Positions 43,766-52,174 of a stretch of DNA of 64,000 nt are shown piece after piece (position 1 is the stretch's first letter; every line of letters begins with the position of its first letter). Under the pieces are notes generated by a model. It ran no database searches. It saw only the letters and a list, made by a program, of their open reading frames with translations, and was not told the DNA's origin. Where the stretch lies: the NCBI RefSeq assembly GCF_900100845.1, contig NZ_FNFP01000001.1, positions 248,001 through 312,000 on the forward strand, given 5' to 3'. This DNA comes from Natronincola ferrireducens (lineage in GTDB: Bacteria; Bacillota; Clostridia; Peptostreptococcales; Natronincolaceae). The position numbers and the translations under genes are program-made.

Positions 43766-45343
43766 ATGGGCAAAAGGACGAAATTGGTTTCATTGCTATA
43801 TATTATAATTACCATTGGATTTTTTACTTGGTTTATAATGGTAATGATTCCACACCTTAAATATAATTTGAGCTCCTTCGACAAAGAGTATTTGCAGTAT
43901 TATAGTGATAAGTTTGTATTTGTAGGAGATGAAGAGTATCCACCCTTTTCCTTCAATATGAATTCTATGACTAAGGGTTATGAAGCCGATATAATAAGGG
44001 CTTTTAAAGAGGAGTTAAATATTGATTTAACCTATAAGCAAATGAATTGGAGTGAAGCCATTGAAGCATTAGAAAGGGGAGAGATCTCTGTCATTACTGG
44101 TATGCAAATTACAGAGGAGCGAAAAGAAAAGTATCTTTTCTCTGATCCCTATTTAGTAACTACCCAAGCTATTGTAGCCCCAAGGGAGCTAGGGGATGTG
44201 TCAGTAGAAGATCTACAATATTTGAGGATTATTGCACAAAAAAATTCCATTACCCATGACATAGCATTGGAAAACAATGCTGGAGAAATTATTATAGCGA
44301 AGGATCCTTTGGAGGCCATGGAATTATTAATCAACGGTGAAGGTGATGTTTGGATAGAGAACAATATGACAGCTCTATATTATTTAAGGTTATATAATGA
44401 AAATCATTCTTATAATATAAAGATTTTAGAGGAAACCACCGGCCACTATGCTATGGCTTTGTCTAAGGACAATTCTATGCTTGCTGATATTATCAACAGA
44501 GTCATTTATACGCTACATAAAAAAGGTACTATAGGTATTTTGGATAATAAGTGGTTTGGCATTGTTGGCCATAGACCCTTTCAAGAAATACCTAGGTATT
44601 TTTATATCACTTTCTTTTCTTATATCCTCTTAACCTGTATGTTTTTATTTTATTTGTGGAATACAACCCTACATTATCAATTGAATAAGAAAACTAACGA
44701 TTTAAAGAAGACCAATCACTTATTACAAGAAGAAAGGGAAAACATAGCAAATTTATTAGAGGGAATTGCTACAGCCTTTGCTACGGCTATTGACTATAGG
44801 GATGCTTATACAGGCAATCACAGTAAACGAGTAGCCCGTTTGAGTATTAAGACTGCTGAAGAGATGGGATTGTCACAGAAGGATGTATTTGATACTTATG
44901 TTGGGGCTTTGCTTCATGATGTGGGGAAGGTAGGGATTCCCGACAATATTTTAAATAAAACAGGACCTCTAACCCCAGAAGAATACAACATCATAAAACA
45001 ACACCCTGTTATCGGAGCAAAGATATTGGATGTCATCAAATCCTATGATACTATTAGGAATGCAGTATATTATCATCATGAACGATGGGATGGCGGAGTT
45101 AACACACCGTTTCCATCTTATCTTGGTACGGTAAAGGAGGAGGAAATCCCTCTAGCAGCAAGGATTATAGCAGTAGCTGATGCCTTTGATGCCATGACCA
45201 CTGATAGGCCCTATAGAAAGGCTTTAGATTTATCGGAAGCAATTAAGAGAATAGAAATTGATTCAGGAAAACAATTTGATCCCAATGTGGTGACGTCCTT
45301 TTTAAAAATTATAGCCCTAGAAGAGGGGGAGGCCATAATTTAG
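43766..45343 (+). CDS. Periplasmic-solute-sensing HD-GYP phosphodiesterase-like protein
   Basis: The 525-residue protein has TM1 (LVSLLYIIITIGFFTWFIMV), an extracellular SBP_bac_3 domain (VFVGDEEYPPFSFNMNSM, GEISVITGMQITEERKEKYL, GDVWIENNMTALYYL), TM2 (ITFFSYILLTCMFLFYLW), a coiled coil, and an HD-GYP domain. HD ligands are intact (HSKRVARLS, LLHDVGKVGIPDNIL, QHPVIGAKIL). The GYP motif is not: HHERWDGG is followed by VNTPFPSYLGTVKEEEIP instead of xGYPxxL. It likely links an external amino acid or similar solute to c-di-GMP turnover. Confidence 0.87.
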   Translation: MGKRTKLVSLLYIIITIGFFTWFIMVMIPHLKYNLSSFDKEYLQYYSDKFVFVGDEEYPPFSFNMNSMTKGYEADIIRAFKEELNIDLTYKQMNWSEAIEALERGEISVITGMQITEERKEKYLFSDPYLVTTQAIVAPRELGDVSVEDLQYLRIIAQKNSITHDIALENNAGEIIIAKDPLEAMELLINGEGDVWIENNMTALYYLRLYNENHSYNIKILEETTGHYAMALSKDNSMLADIINRVIYTLHKKGTIGILDNKWFGIVGHRPFQEIPRYFYITFFSYILLTCMFLFYLWNTTLHYQLNKKTNDLKKTNHLLQEERENIANLLEGIATAFATAIDYRDAYTGNHSKRVARLSIKTAEEMGLSQKDVFDTYVGALLHDVGKVGIPDNILNKTGPLTPEEYNIIKQHPVIGAKILDVIKSYDTIRNAVYYHHERWDGGVNTPFPSYLGTVKEEEIPLAARIIAVADAFDAMTTDRPYRKALDLSEAIKRIEIDSGKQFDPNVVTSFLKIIALEEGEAII

Positions 45344-45396
45344 GAGAAGAAATTATGGCTTTTTAAAGGGGATTTAAACATCCTTTGAAAATTTCA

Positions 45397-45425
45397 TTAA
45401 GTTTTTTTATAAAATAACCGATATA
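45397..45425 (+). promoter_or_regulatory. Sigma-28 promoter of flaG
   Basis: TTAAGTTT (45397-45404), 13 bases, CCGATATA (45418-45425). The FlaG start is about 38 bases downstream. Confidence 0.7.
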
Positions 45426-45463
45426 TTTTATGAGAAAATATGGAATATTCAGGAGGGAGCCGG

Positions 45464-45820
45464 ATGAAGGTCGATGGATTGTCAAACAGTAAAATTTATA
45501 CTGAAGCTCCTAATGCTTTAGGAAAAGGAAGTCCAAGCATTAGGAGAGAGGCCACAGCAGTAGAAGTACCGAGACCATCTGCAGAAAAGCAATACACAGA
45601 GGAACAAATTATCAAGGCGGTGGAAAAAGCCAACAAAAGTTTTGAACCCTTTGATCGACGTTTCGAAATCTCTATACATGAGAAGACGAAATCCATTATG
45701 GTTAAGGTAATCAATTCCACCAATGATGAGGTGATTCGAGAAGTACCATCGGAAAAAATTTTGGACATGGTGGCCCATATGCTGGAGGTTGCAGGAATTA
45801 TTATCGATAAAAAAATCTAA
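45464..45820 (+). CDS. flaG: FlaG-family flagellar protein
   Basis: The 118-residue protein has a variable N-terminus and the FlaG domain (RRFEISIHEKTKSIMVKVIN, STNDEVIREVPSEKILDMVA, EVAGIIIDKKI). FlaG affects filament length in several bacteria. ATG 45464 is chosen because AGGAGGGA lies 7 bases upstream; ATG 45440 has no site. fliD and fliS usually follow, but here they are absent and a wall-hydrolase gene comes next. Confidence 0.9.
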   Translation: MKVDGLSNSKIYTEAPNALGKGSPSIRREATAVEVPRPSAEKQYTEEQIIKAVEKANKSFEPFDRRFEISIHEKTKSIMVKVINSTNDEVIREVPSEKILDMVAHMLEVAGIIIDKKI

Positions 45821-45840
45821 ATGGCAGTAGAAATCCATGG

Positions 45841-45870
45841 ATTAGCAGTTTTAGAGACTGCTAATTTCTT
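45841..45870 (+). terminator. Terminator after flaG
   Basis: Stem ATTAGCAGT/ACTGCTAAT (45841-45849 and 45857-45865) followed by TTCTTTG. Confidence 0.7.
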
Positions 45871-46026
45871 TGTTTGTAGAAAAATTTTAGGTATAGGGAT
45901 GATTCTATAAGAAAAATATGGTAATATAAAAAAGAATTAAGGTAGGATGGGACAACAATGGGCCCATCTTTTTTTGGAGGATAAAAAACCTTCCTTCAAT
46001 AAATAAAAAACTTAGGGGGGATTTAG

Positions 46027-47211
46027 TTGAAAAAAAGCAAAAAAGGGGTAGCTTTGATTTTGATTGTTATGATGGTCATAGGTATGCAGCTGGTTTATAG
46101 CTTTGCAACAGAGGGAATGAGTCATGGAGAAATAGAAACCTTGATTGAAGAGGTAGCGAAGGAAAAAGGAATTCCTTCAGTGATTCTTAAGGCTATTGCT
46201 TGGAAGGAAAGTAACTATAGGCAATTTCACAATGGACACCCCTTTGTATCTAGAGGGAATACAGGGATTATGCAGATAAATGAAGTGCATCGCCATTTAG
46301 ATCAGCAAAAACTAAGACATGATATACGATACAATATTGAAGCAGGAGCAGATATTTTATTGGGAAGATGGCAGGCATCCGGTAGTCTTTATCCCACTAT
46401 AGGAGACATGGACCCTAATATTTTAGAGCATTGGTATTTTACTCTTTGGGGATATAATGGATGGTTAGCTAGAAATAACCCAAACGTTTCAGAGGATAAA
46501 GCTTATCAAGAGGAGATATTCCAATTAATAAGGGATAAATATAATCAACCCATCACCTCTATTGATTCCAGCCATCTGCCCAAAAGTGGATTGCCAAAGA
46601 GGGGGCTAAAAATACCAACCCCCAAGAACTATCATTTTGGGGATTTGAAGGATGACCATGGGGTTGTTTTTAGGGATATAATCCATCATATAAATCAGGA
46701 GTACATAGAGGAATTATATAAAATGGGGATTGTAAGTGGTATTGGAAAGGATTTATTTCTTCCCGATGCCTTTGTAACCAAAGAACAAATGGCTAAAATA
46801 GTAGTAGATGCATTGGATATAAAACCTATCGGTCAAGAAATCCATGATGTAGATTATGGGGAAGTATCTCCGTGGGCAAAGGACTATGTAACTATAGCCC
46901 ATCAGCATGGCATGCTACCAGTAGATGAAGAGGATAGGATTTATCCCCAAGAGTTTATAACGAGGGAAGAGGCACTTATGATGCTGTTTGAAGGTCTGCA
47001 AGTTGAGATTCATAAAGAAGATCTTATAGCACCTATAACCTATAAAGACTTTAAACAAATAAGTTCTTCTGCCCTGGATAGTGTAGCCTATTTTATTGGA
47101 AAAGGTATATTGACGGTGGAGCCTCAGCAATCCTTAAGACCAAAGGATTATATGACTAGGGGAGAGCTATGTAGGCTGGTGTATTATATTAGAGAATTCC
47201 AGCTACAATAG
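46027..47211 (+). CDS. SLH-anchored lytic transglycosylase
   Basis: The 394-residue exported protein starts at TTG 46027 after AGGGGGG. A signal peptide (VALILIVMMVIGMQLVYSFA) is followed by an SLT-type domain: EVAKEKGIPSVILKAIAWKE with catalytic Glu, then GNTGIMQINEVH and LWGYNGWLARNN. The second half has weakly conserved SLH repeats (EELYKMGIVSGIGKDLFLPD, SPWAKDYVTIAHQHGMLPVD, ESLRPKDYMTRGE-like end). It should cut peptidoglycan while bound to wall polymer. Its place after flaG suggests wall remodelling for flagella, though spore or growth roles are possible. Confidence 0.85.
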   Translation: MKKSKKGVALILIVMMVIGMQLVYSFATEGMSHGEIETLIEEVAKEKGIPSVILKAIAWKESNYRQFHNGHPFVSRGNTGIMQINEVHRHLDQQKLRHDIRYNIEAGADILLGRWQASGSLYPTIGDMDPNILEHWYFTLWGYNGWLARNNPNVSEDKAYQEEIFQLIRDKYNQPITSIDSSHLPKSGLPKRGLKIPTPKNYHFGDLKDDHGVVFRDIIHHINQEYIEELYKMGIVSGIGKDLFLPDAFVTKEQMAKIVVDALDIKPIGQEIHDVDYGEVSPWAKDYVTIAHQHGMLPVDEEDRIYPQEFITREEALMMLFEGLQVEIHKEDLIAPITYKDFKQISSSALDSVAYFIGKGILTVEPQQSLRPKDYMTRGELCRLVYYIREFQLQ

Positions 47212-47286
47212 TAACGGATATCTTACCTTCTTCTGTATAAGAAGTTGACACTATAGCATAAATTACGATAATACAATCATAATAAT

Positions 47287-47384
47287 TTTAAAAGGGCAAT
47301 TGTTGATGGAAAGGAAGATTGCCTTTTAAATGGTATTTTATATAGGAGAAAATTCAGGAGGCATAGGAGATGCTTCCTTTTTTT
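47287..47384 (+). terminator. Two successive terminator hairpins
   Basis: First, TTAAAAGGGCAAT/ATTGCCTTTTAA (47287-47330) without strong T run; second, AGGAGGCAT/ATGCTTCCT (47356-47364 and 47370-47378) with TTTTTT. The segment between and around them has no ORF with an RBS. Confidence 0.65.
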
Positions 47385-47503
47385 ATACAACAAAAAACTT
47401 TCCCAAGCATTTTTATTTTGCAAAAATAGGTAGTTAGACCCTATGCCATAGTTCGGCAGTAGTATATAATAAAATAAATGCAAAAGAATACGGGGTGGTA
47501 TTT

Positions 47504-47893
47504 ATGGAACTTAGAAATTGTGCTAAATGTGGGAAGATGATAAAATACACTGGAGAAGGAGAAGTGCTGTGTGGTAAATGTATCACCCTAGAAGGAGATC
47601 CCTACAGAAGGATTCGGGAATATGTATACAATCATCAAGGAGCGACAATACAGGAAACTTCAGAGGCCACAGGGGTTAGCAGCACTTTGATCTTAAAGTA
47701 CTTAAAGGAAGGGAGATTATCCCTCATGGATAAAAAAAGCCTCATGAGACATTGTGAAGAATGTGGTGTTGTCATAGAAAAGGGTAGTATATGTGGTATA
47801 TGTTTAAAAAAAGAACTACAGCTTAAGGAGCAACCTGTGTATGGCAGCAACAAAGTTTCCACTACAGGCTTCGGTAGACGTAGAAGAAAATAG
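47504..47893 (+). CDS. YvyF-like double zinc-ribbon protein (second copy)
   Basis: The 129-residue paralogue of the yvyF gene at 25484 has CAKCGKMIKYTGEGEVLCGKC-type first ribbon, a helical middle (ATIQETSEATGVSSTLILKY) and second ribbon CEECGVVIEKGSICGIC. ATG 47504 lies after GGGGTGG. No flagellar gene follows, unlike the first copy. The next gene starts 30 bases on. A regulatory, possibly nucleic-acid-binding role is inferred from the MerR-like middle. Confidence 0.8.
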   Translation: MELRNCAKCGKMIKYTGEGEVLCGKCITLEGDPYRRIREYVYNHQGATIQETSEATGVSSTLILKYLKEGRLSLMDKKSLMRHCEECGVVIEKGSICGICLKKELQLKEQPVYGSNKVSTTGFGRRRRK

Positions 47894-47923
47894 ATGATTA
47901 GGAAGAAAAGGAGAAAACCAACT

Positions 47924-48328
47924 ATGTTAAAGGAAAAGGCAGAAAAATATTATAGCTCTAAATACGATTTAAACTGTGCAGAAACCATCTTATATGCCGC
48001 TAATAAGGCCTATGACTTAAATCTTACAAAAGATGCCTTAAAGACAATGGCAGGATTTGGCGGGGGAATGGCTATAGAGGAAACCTGTGGAGCTGTTACT
48101 GGAGCTATAGCGGTATTAGGTATCATGTTTGTAGAAGAACGGGCCCATGAGGGGGAAAAAATAAAGAACCTGGTACTACAACTGTTTGACAGGGTAGAGA
48201 AAAGGTTGGATACCGTCAATTGCAAATTATTAAAGGAAAAGTATCGTCATGATGAAGAAGTGAAGTGTAAATCCATCATCGTGGCAGTAGCCGAGGTGCT
48301 GGAGGAAATTATAGGGAGTGAAGCTTAA
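47924..48328 (+). CDS. C_GCAxxG_C_C family redox-type protein
   Basis: The 134-residue protein has the family pattern: NCAETILYAANKAYDL, GFGGGMAIEETCGAVTGAIA (the GCAxxG-like block) and a C-terminal NCKLLKEKYRHDEEVKC. Family members are small Cys proteins thought to bind metal or act in redox, without proven function. ATG 47924 has AAAGGAG 11 bases upstream; an earlier in-frame ATG at 47894 directly after the previous stop lacks a site. Confidence 0.85.
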   Translation: MLKEKAEKYYSSKYDLNCAETILYAANKAYDLNLTKDALKTMAGFGGGMAIEETCGAVTGAIAVLGIMFVEERAHEGEKIKNLVLQLFDRVEKRLDTVNCKLLKEKYRHDEEVKCKSIIVAVAEVLEEIIGSEA

Positions 48329-48432
48329 AAAATCATAAAAAATCCAAAGGTATTTTTATAATCCATAGGAAACTATATACAATCCTATCCTATGGATAAA
48401 TATAATTTTGGTTTTATTACTTTAAACACAAG

Positions 48433-48480
48433 GATTCTAGTGGAGGGCTGATGCCGGCAGGACCACAGAATCTTTTTTTT
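48433..48480 (+). repeat. Twin hairpin-terminator motif, copy 1
   Basis: GATTCT-A-GTGG pairs with CCAC-AGAATC around an inner GGC-TGAT-GCC hairpin, then eight T. About 60 bases, including the lead-in TTATTACTTTAAACACAAG, recur almost exactly at 60818-60883. It is 105 bases after the C_GCAxxG gene. Confidence 0.75.
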
Positions 48481-48574
48481 GTCATAACTCTTCAAAATGT
48501 AAAGTGATTGAAAATCTATAATCTTAAAATTATCTTAACACAACATCAGAAAGTTCTTAACAGGTCTATTTAGT

Positions 48575-50087
48575 CTAATTTACTATAGTTTTGCACTTTT
48601 TAAATAGCTACCAAAAACTGACGTAATAATTTAGAAAATAAAAGAGGAATATATAGACACAATAACCCTGGTAAGGAGTGATAATTGTGTACATTTATAT
48701 TCCTCTAGAAGTACTTCAGTTACCATTGTTTCCAAAGGAATTGTTATCAATACCAAATTATAAATATTTTGTTACTTTCATTTGGTGTCTATTGGTAACC
48801 GAAGGCAGAAAGACCACTAGGAATATCTATAGATATTGTTTTTTCTATAAGAAGAACCTTGCCAGTTGGGAGCGCTTTTTATCCAAGAATCAGTGGGACT
48901 TAATGGCTGTAATGAAGCAGTTATTCTTGAAGCTCTTAGAACTATTTGAAGGTCAGTTCTTAGTTCATGGCAAGCTGCTTGTAGCCTTTGATACTAGTCT
49001 CGTAGCAAAGAATTCTGAAAAAAATTCCTGGTATTCAAAAGTGGAATAACCACAGTGGTAATGCTAACCAAGGGAAATATATTATAGGTTACCATTGGGG
49101 TATATTAGGTTTAGTTGGTTCTTTCTTTACTAATAAATTCCTTTGTTTCCCATTAATCTTCAGGTTAATATCGGGTAAGTCTAACCCCTGTCAGTACTCA
49201 GCTGATACTGATAGCATAGCAATATCAATGAATTTTTGGGAAAATGCCCATGCTACATTATTTCAGTTTACAGAGTGGAACTTAAAGCATTCTATTCGGG
49301 TAGTAGTAGATGCGTATTTTAGCAATAAATCCTTTATACAACCCCTGCTAGATAGAAAAAATCCTATTCATGTTGTTACAAAATTAAAGACGAATGCTGT
49401 TGGGTTTTTAGATCCTGAAAAACCAGCAAAAAAGAAGCAAGGTCGCCCAAGAAAAAAGGGGTAGAAGGTTAAAATTACTAATCTTTTTAAAACAGAACCT
49501 ATGACATCTATTCCTGTACTCTTATATGGTGAAACTAGAAACGTTGACGTTGTAGTAAAAGATTTATGGATGCTAGATCTTGACCGTAAAGTTCGAGTAG
49601 TCCTCACTAAAGTTGGCAGCAAGGTAACTGCCATTATTAGTACAGATGTAACACTGACCCCATCAGCAATTATTGAAATCTATAGTGCTCGATTTTCCAT
49701 AGAAGTAGCTATTAAAGATATGAAGCAGCACCTAGGCTTAGGGGATTATCAACATCACTCTTTATTGCCTACGCTTAGATTCGTACACCTTGTAGCTGTA
49801 GCCTATAGTGTAGGAAAGATAACATTGTTAAAATTTTCAAGTAGCAGCTGGTTAGATATCCAAGATTACTGAGGGGATACCCCATGGACATCTGAACTTA
49901 GTTTTAGTAGATTGCGAATTTGTTTAAAAAGATATTCCTTGGAAAAACTTGTTTTCTCCAAAACTGCATTAGATCAAGAAATAGAGAAAAATACATCAGT
50001 GAAAGATGCCATACTTACTATCGCTTCATGATAGGCTTATGGATAATTTAATAAAGATATTATTTGTGCAAAACTACAGTAATTTAG
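48575..50087 (+). mobile_element. Decayed insertion sequence, IS4-like DDE type
   Basis: Terminal inverted repeats of 22 bp (48575-48596 and 50066-50087, two mismatches; shared core TAGTTTTGCAC/GTGCAAAACTA) bound a 1.5-kb element with one transposase gene. No target duplication is evident. The gene is broken, so the element is not autonomous. Confidence 0.82.
48687..50030 (+). pseudogene. IS4-like transposase, frameshifted with two in-frame stops
   Basis: GTG 48687 follows AAGGAGTG. The frame carries the first catalytic Asp (LLVAFDTSLVAKNS), then shifts in the A7 run near 49016-49024. The second frame resumes at HSGNANQGKYIIGYHWG, with the second Asp (RVVVDAYFSNKSFIQ), stops at TAG 49462-49464, resumes with the Glu region (SARFSIEVAIKDMKQHLGLG), meets TGA 49870-49872 and ends at 50030. 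One shift plus two nonsense codons argue for decay. Confidence 0.87.
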
Positions 50088-50161
50088 TTCACAACTTAAG
50101 TGGCACAAAATATTGAAATATTCTAATTAAACAACTTTTCTAAAAAATATTTATTTTCTTA

Positions 50162-50206
50162 TTGACTCTCCATAATACAAGATGTATAATAAGTGTATAC
50201 ATCTAC
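50162..50206 (+). promoter_or_regulatory. TRAP-operon promoter with overlapping GTATAC palindrome
   Basis: -35 TTGACT (50162-50167), 17 bases, -10 TATAAT (50185-50190). Just downstream GATGTATA (50181-50188) and TATACATC (50195-50202) form an inverted repeat, with core GTATAC at 50194-50199. GTATAC cores are typical operators of GntR/FCD regulators, one of which is encoded at 57805. The leader to dctP is about 200 bases. Confidence 0.7.
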
Positions 50207-50403
50207 ACTATTAAATATTTTTCCCTAATTCGTTGTTTTGTTTTTAAATCAAGTTGATGTTTGTAATTTATATTTATTATTTACTTACGATTTCAATTAT
50301 TAAATAGAAATTGCTACTTTGTTATAGAAGTAAAATTTTTATTTATAATTAGAAATATTTGGTTTGAAAGTACAATCTATAAAAAAATGAGGGAGGTAAA
50401 AAA

Positions 50404-51438
50404 ATGAAAAAGGCAATAAGTATAGTATTAATATTAGTAGTATTGTTAGCTACTATAACAGGATGTAGCAACAATACTACTAATGACACACAAAGCAATA
50501 CAGATACACAAACAAAGAAAGATGCTATTATAATTAAATATGGCTTGATTGCACCTGAGTCTCATTCGCAAACTCAAGCAGCCTTTAAATTTGCCCAACA
50601 CGTAGAAGAAAAATCTCAAGGAGAACTTAAAGTGGAAGTATATCCCAATGCTCTATTAGGTGGGGATGTTCAATTAACAGAGGCAGTAGCTCTAGGAACA
50701 ATACAAATGGCTCTTCCTTCTACTTCTACATTAGTTATGTATTCTCCCATGTTTGGCGCATTAGACATGCCATTTATGTTTTCAAGTACTGAAAAAGCAT
50801 TTAATGCTCTTGAAGGAGAAGTTGGACAATTACTAAATGGAGAACTTGAAAAAGTTGGAATCAAAAACACTGGGTACAGCTTTAATGGTATAAGAAACAT
50901 AACAAATAATGTAAGACCTATAACACAACCTGAAGATTTGAAAGGTGTAAAAATGAGGGTTATGGAAAGTCCCATATTTATAGATATGTTTACTCTATTA
51001 GGTACTAACCCTACTCCTATAAGTTTTGGAGAACTTTTCACAGCGCTTCAACAAAAAACTGTTGATGGGCAAGAAAATGCTGCATCATTAATTTATGACT
51101 CTAAATTTCAAGAAGTACAAAAATACATAAGTCTCACAAAACATGTTTATGGATTTTGTGCAAATATAATAAATTTAGATTTTTATAATCAATTATCAAA
51201 CGAGCATAAATCAATTATAGATGAAGCGGCTGAATTGTGGTTAGTTGATTGGCAAATCGCAGAAGAAGACGGTAATGATGCTAACTATGTCCAAAAACTA
51301 CAAGATGATGGCATGGAAGTTAATGAGGTCTCTGAAGAGAATTACAAAAAATTCGCAGCTGCTGTAGAGCCAATGTATGAAAAGTACAGAAAAGAAATGG
51401 GTAATGAAATATTTGACTTGTTAGAAAAGTATAGATAG
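50404..51438 (+). CDS. TRAP transporter substrate-binding protein (DctP family)
   Basis: The 344-residue lipoprotein (lipobox TITGCSNN) is the extracellular solute receptor of a TRAP system. Family motifs: KYGLIAPESHSQTQAAFKFA, VYPNALLGGDVQLTEAVALG, LKGVKMRVMESPIFIDMFTL (with the carboxylate-binding Arg in KMRV), and FTALQQKTVDGQENAASLIY. DctP proteins usually bind organic acids. Small and large permease genes follow after a hairpin. The ligand is probably the acid handled by the enzymes downstream. Confidence 0.93.
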   Translation: MKKAISIVLILVVLLATITGCSNNTTNDTQSNTDTQTKKDAIIIKYGLIAPESHSQTQAAFKFAQHVEEKSQGELKVEVYPNALLGGDVQLTEAVALGTIQMALPSTSTLVMYSPMFGALDMPFMFSSTEKAFNALEGEVGQLLNGELEKVGIKNTGYSFNGIRNITNNVRPITQPEDLKGVKMRVMESPIFIDMFTLLGTNPTPISFGELFTALQQKTVDGQENAASLIYDSKFQEVQKYISLTKHVYGFCANIINLDFYNQLSNEHKSIIDEAAELWLVDWQIAEEDGNDANYVQKLQDDGMEVNEVSEENYKKFAAAVEPMYEKYRKEMGNEIFDLLEKYR

Positions 51439-51531
51439 AAATTTAACTAAATTCAAGGTTAAGCTCAAAAATTTGTATTTAAGAAAATAAGTGCTCATGT
51501 GATACTACATTGTTTTAAAGTAATTGTCTCC

Positions 51532-51573
51532 CCTTTTGGGGTTAATTCTAGAAGTAGCAATTACCCCAAAAGG
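51532..51573 (+). promoter_or_regulatory. Intercistronic hairpin between dctP and dctQ
   Basis: CCTTTTGGGGTTAATT pairs with AATTACCCCAAAAGG (51532-51547 and 51559-51573) around an 11-base loop, with no T run. It may protect dctP mRNA and reduce permease expression, a common need for binding-protein transporters. Confidence 0.7.
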
Positions 51574-51661
51574 CACAGATGCTTTTAGCTAATTTATAGA
51601 TTTTGACATTAAGCTAGCTAGAAATATTCTAAACAGTAAAGTAAAACTTAGAGGTGAACAT

Positions 51662-52174
51662 ATGAAAAATGTTGTAAAAAAAATAATAAACTTTTATAAT
51701 GCAGCAGAAGAGTATATATTGGTAGCAAGTTTAGCATTTACAGTAATATTGGTATTTATTCAAGTTGTTATGAGATACGTGTTTAATCAATCTCTCTCGT
51801 GGAGTGAGGAATTATGTAGATATATATTTATTTGGCAAGTTTGGCTAGGTGCCAGCTTAGGGTTTAGGACCAAAAAACATATTGCTATTGAAATGATATA
51901 CGACAAATTAAAAGGAAGAGGAAAGATAATATATATGTTCATGAGCAAAATTATTACACTAGCATTTAATGTTTTTTTAGTTAAATACGGCTTTCAATTA
52001 GTACAAACTATGATTGCCAGAGGTACAGTCTCCTCAGGAATGAGAATTCCTCTATATATTGTATATTTAAGTGTTCCAGTAAGTTCATTGGTAATAGTGT
52101 GTAGAATAATTGGAGGAATTTACAGTGACGCTAGAGGATTAGTATTCATAAAATCTGAAGGGAGTGAAGCATAA
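51662..52174 (+). CDS. TRAP transporter small permease (DctQ family)
   Basis: The 170-residue protein has four membrane helices, including TVILVFIQVVMRYVFNQSLS, WSEELCRYIFIWQVWLGASL (the DctQ signature) and SSGMRIPLYIVYLSVPVSSL. It scaffolds the large permease, whose ATG overlaps its stop by one base. Confidence 0.93.
   Translation: MKNVVKKIINFYNAAEEYILVASLAFTVILVFIQVVMRYVFNQSLSWSEELCRYIFIWQVWLGASLGFRTKKHIAIEMIYDKLKGRGKIIYMFMSKIITLAFNVFLVKYGFQLVQTMIARGTVSSGMRIPLYIVYLSVPVSSLVIVCRIIGGIYSDARGLVFIKSEGSEA

Noticed and set aside
48433-48480. Fluoride riboswitch, from the GGGCTGATGCC core
   Set aside because: The upstream GGNGATGG element and pseudoknot partners are missing, and no fluoride-related gene follows.
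48687-50030. Programmed frameshift transposase
   Set aside because: Beyond the shift in the A7 run there are two in-frame stop codons (49462, 49870), so decay is the better reading.
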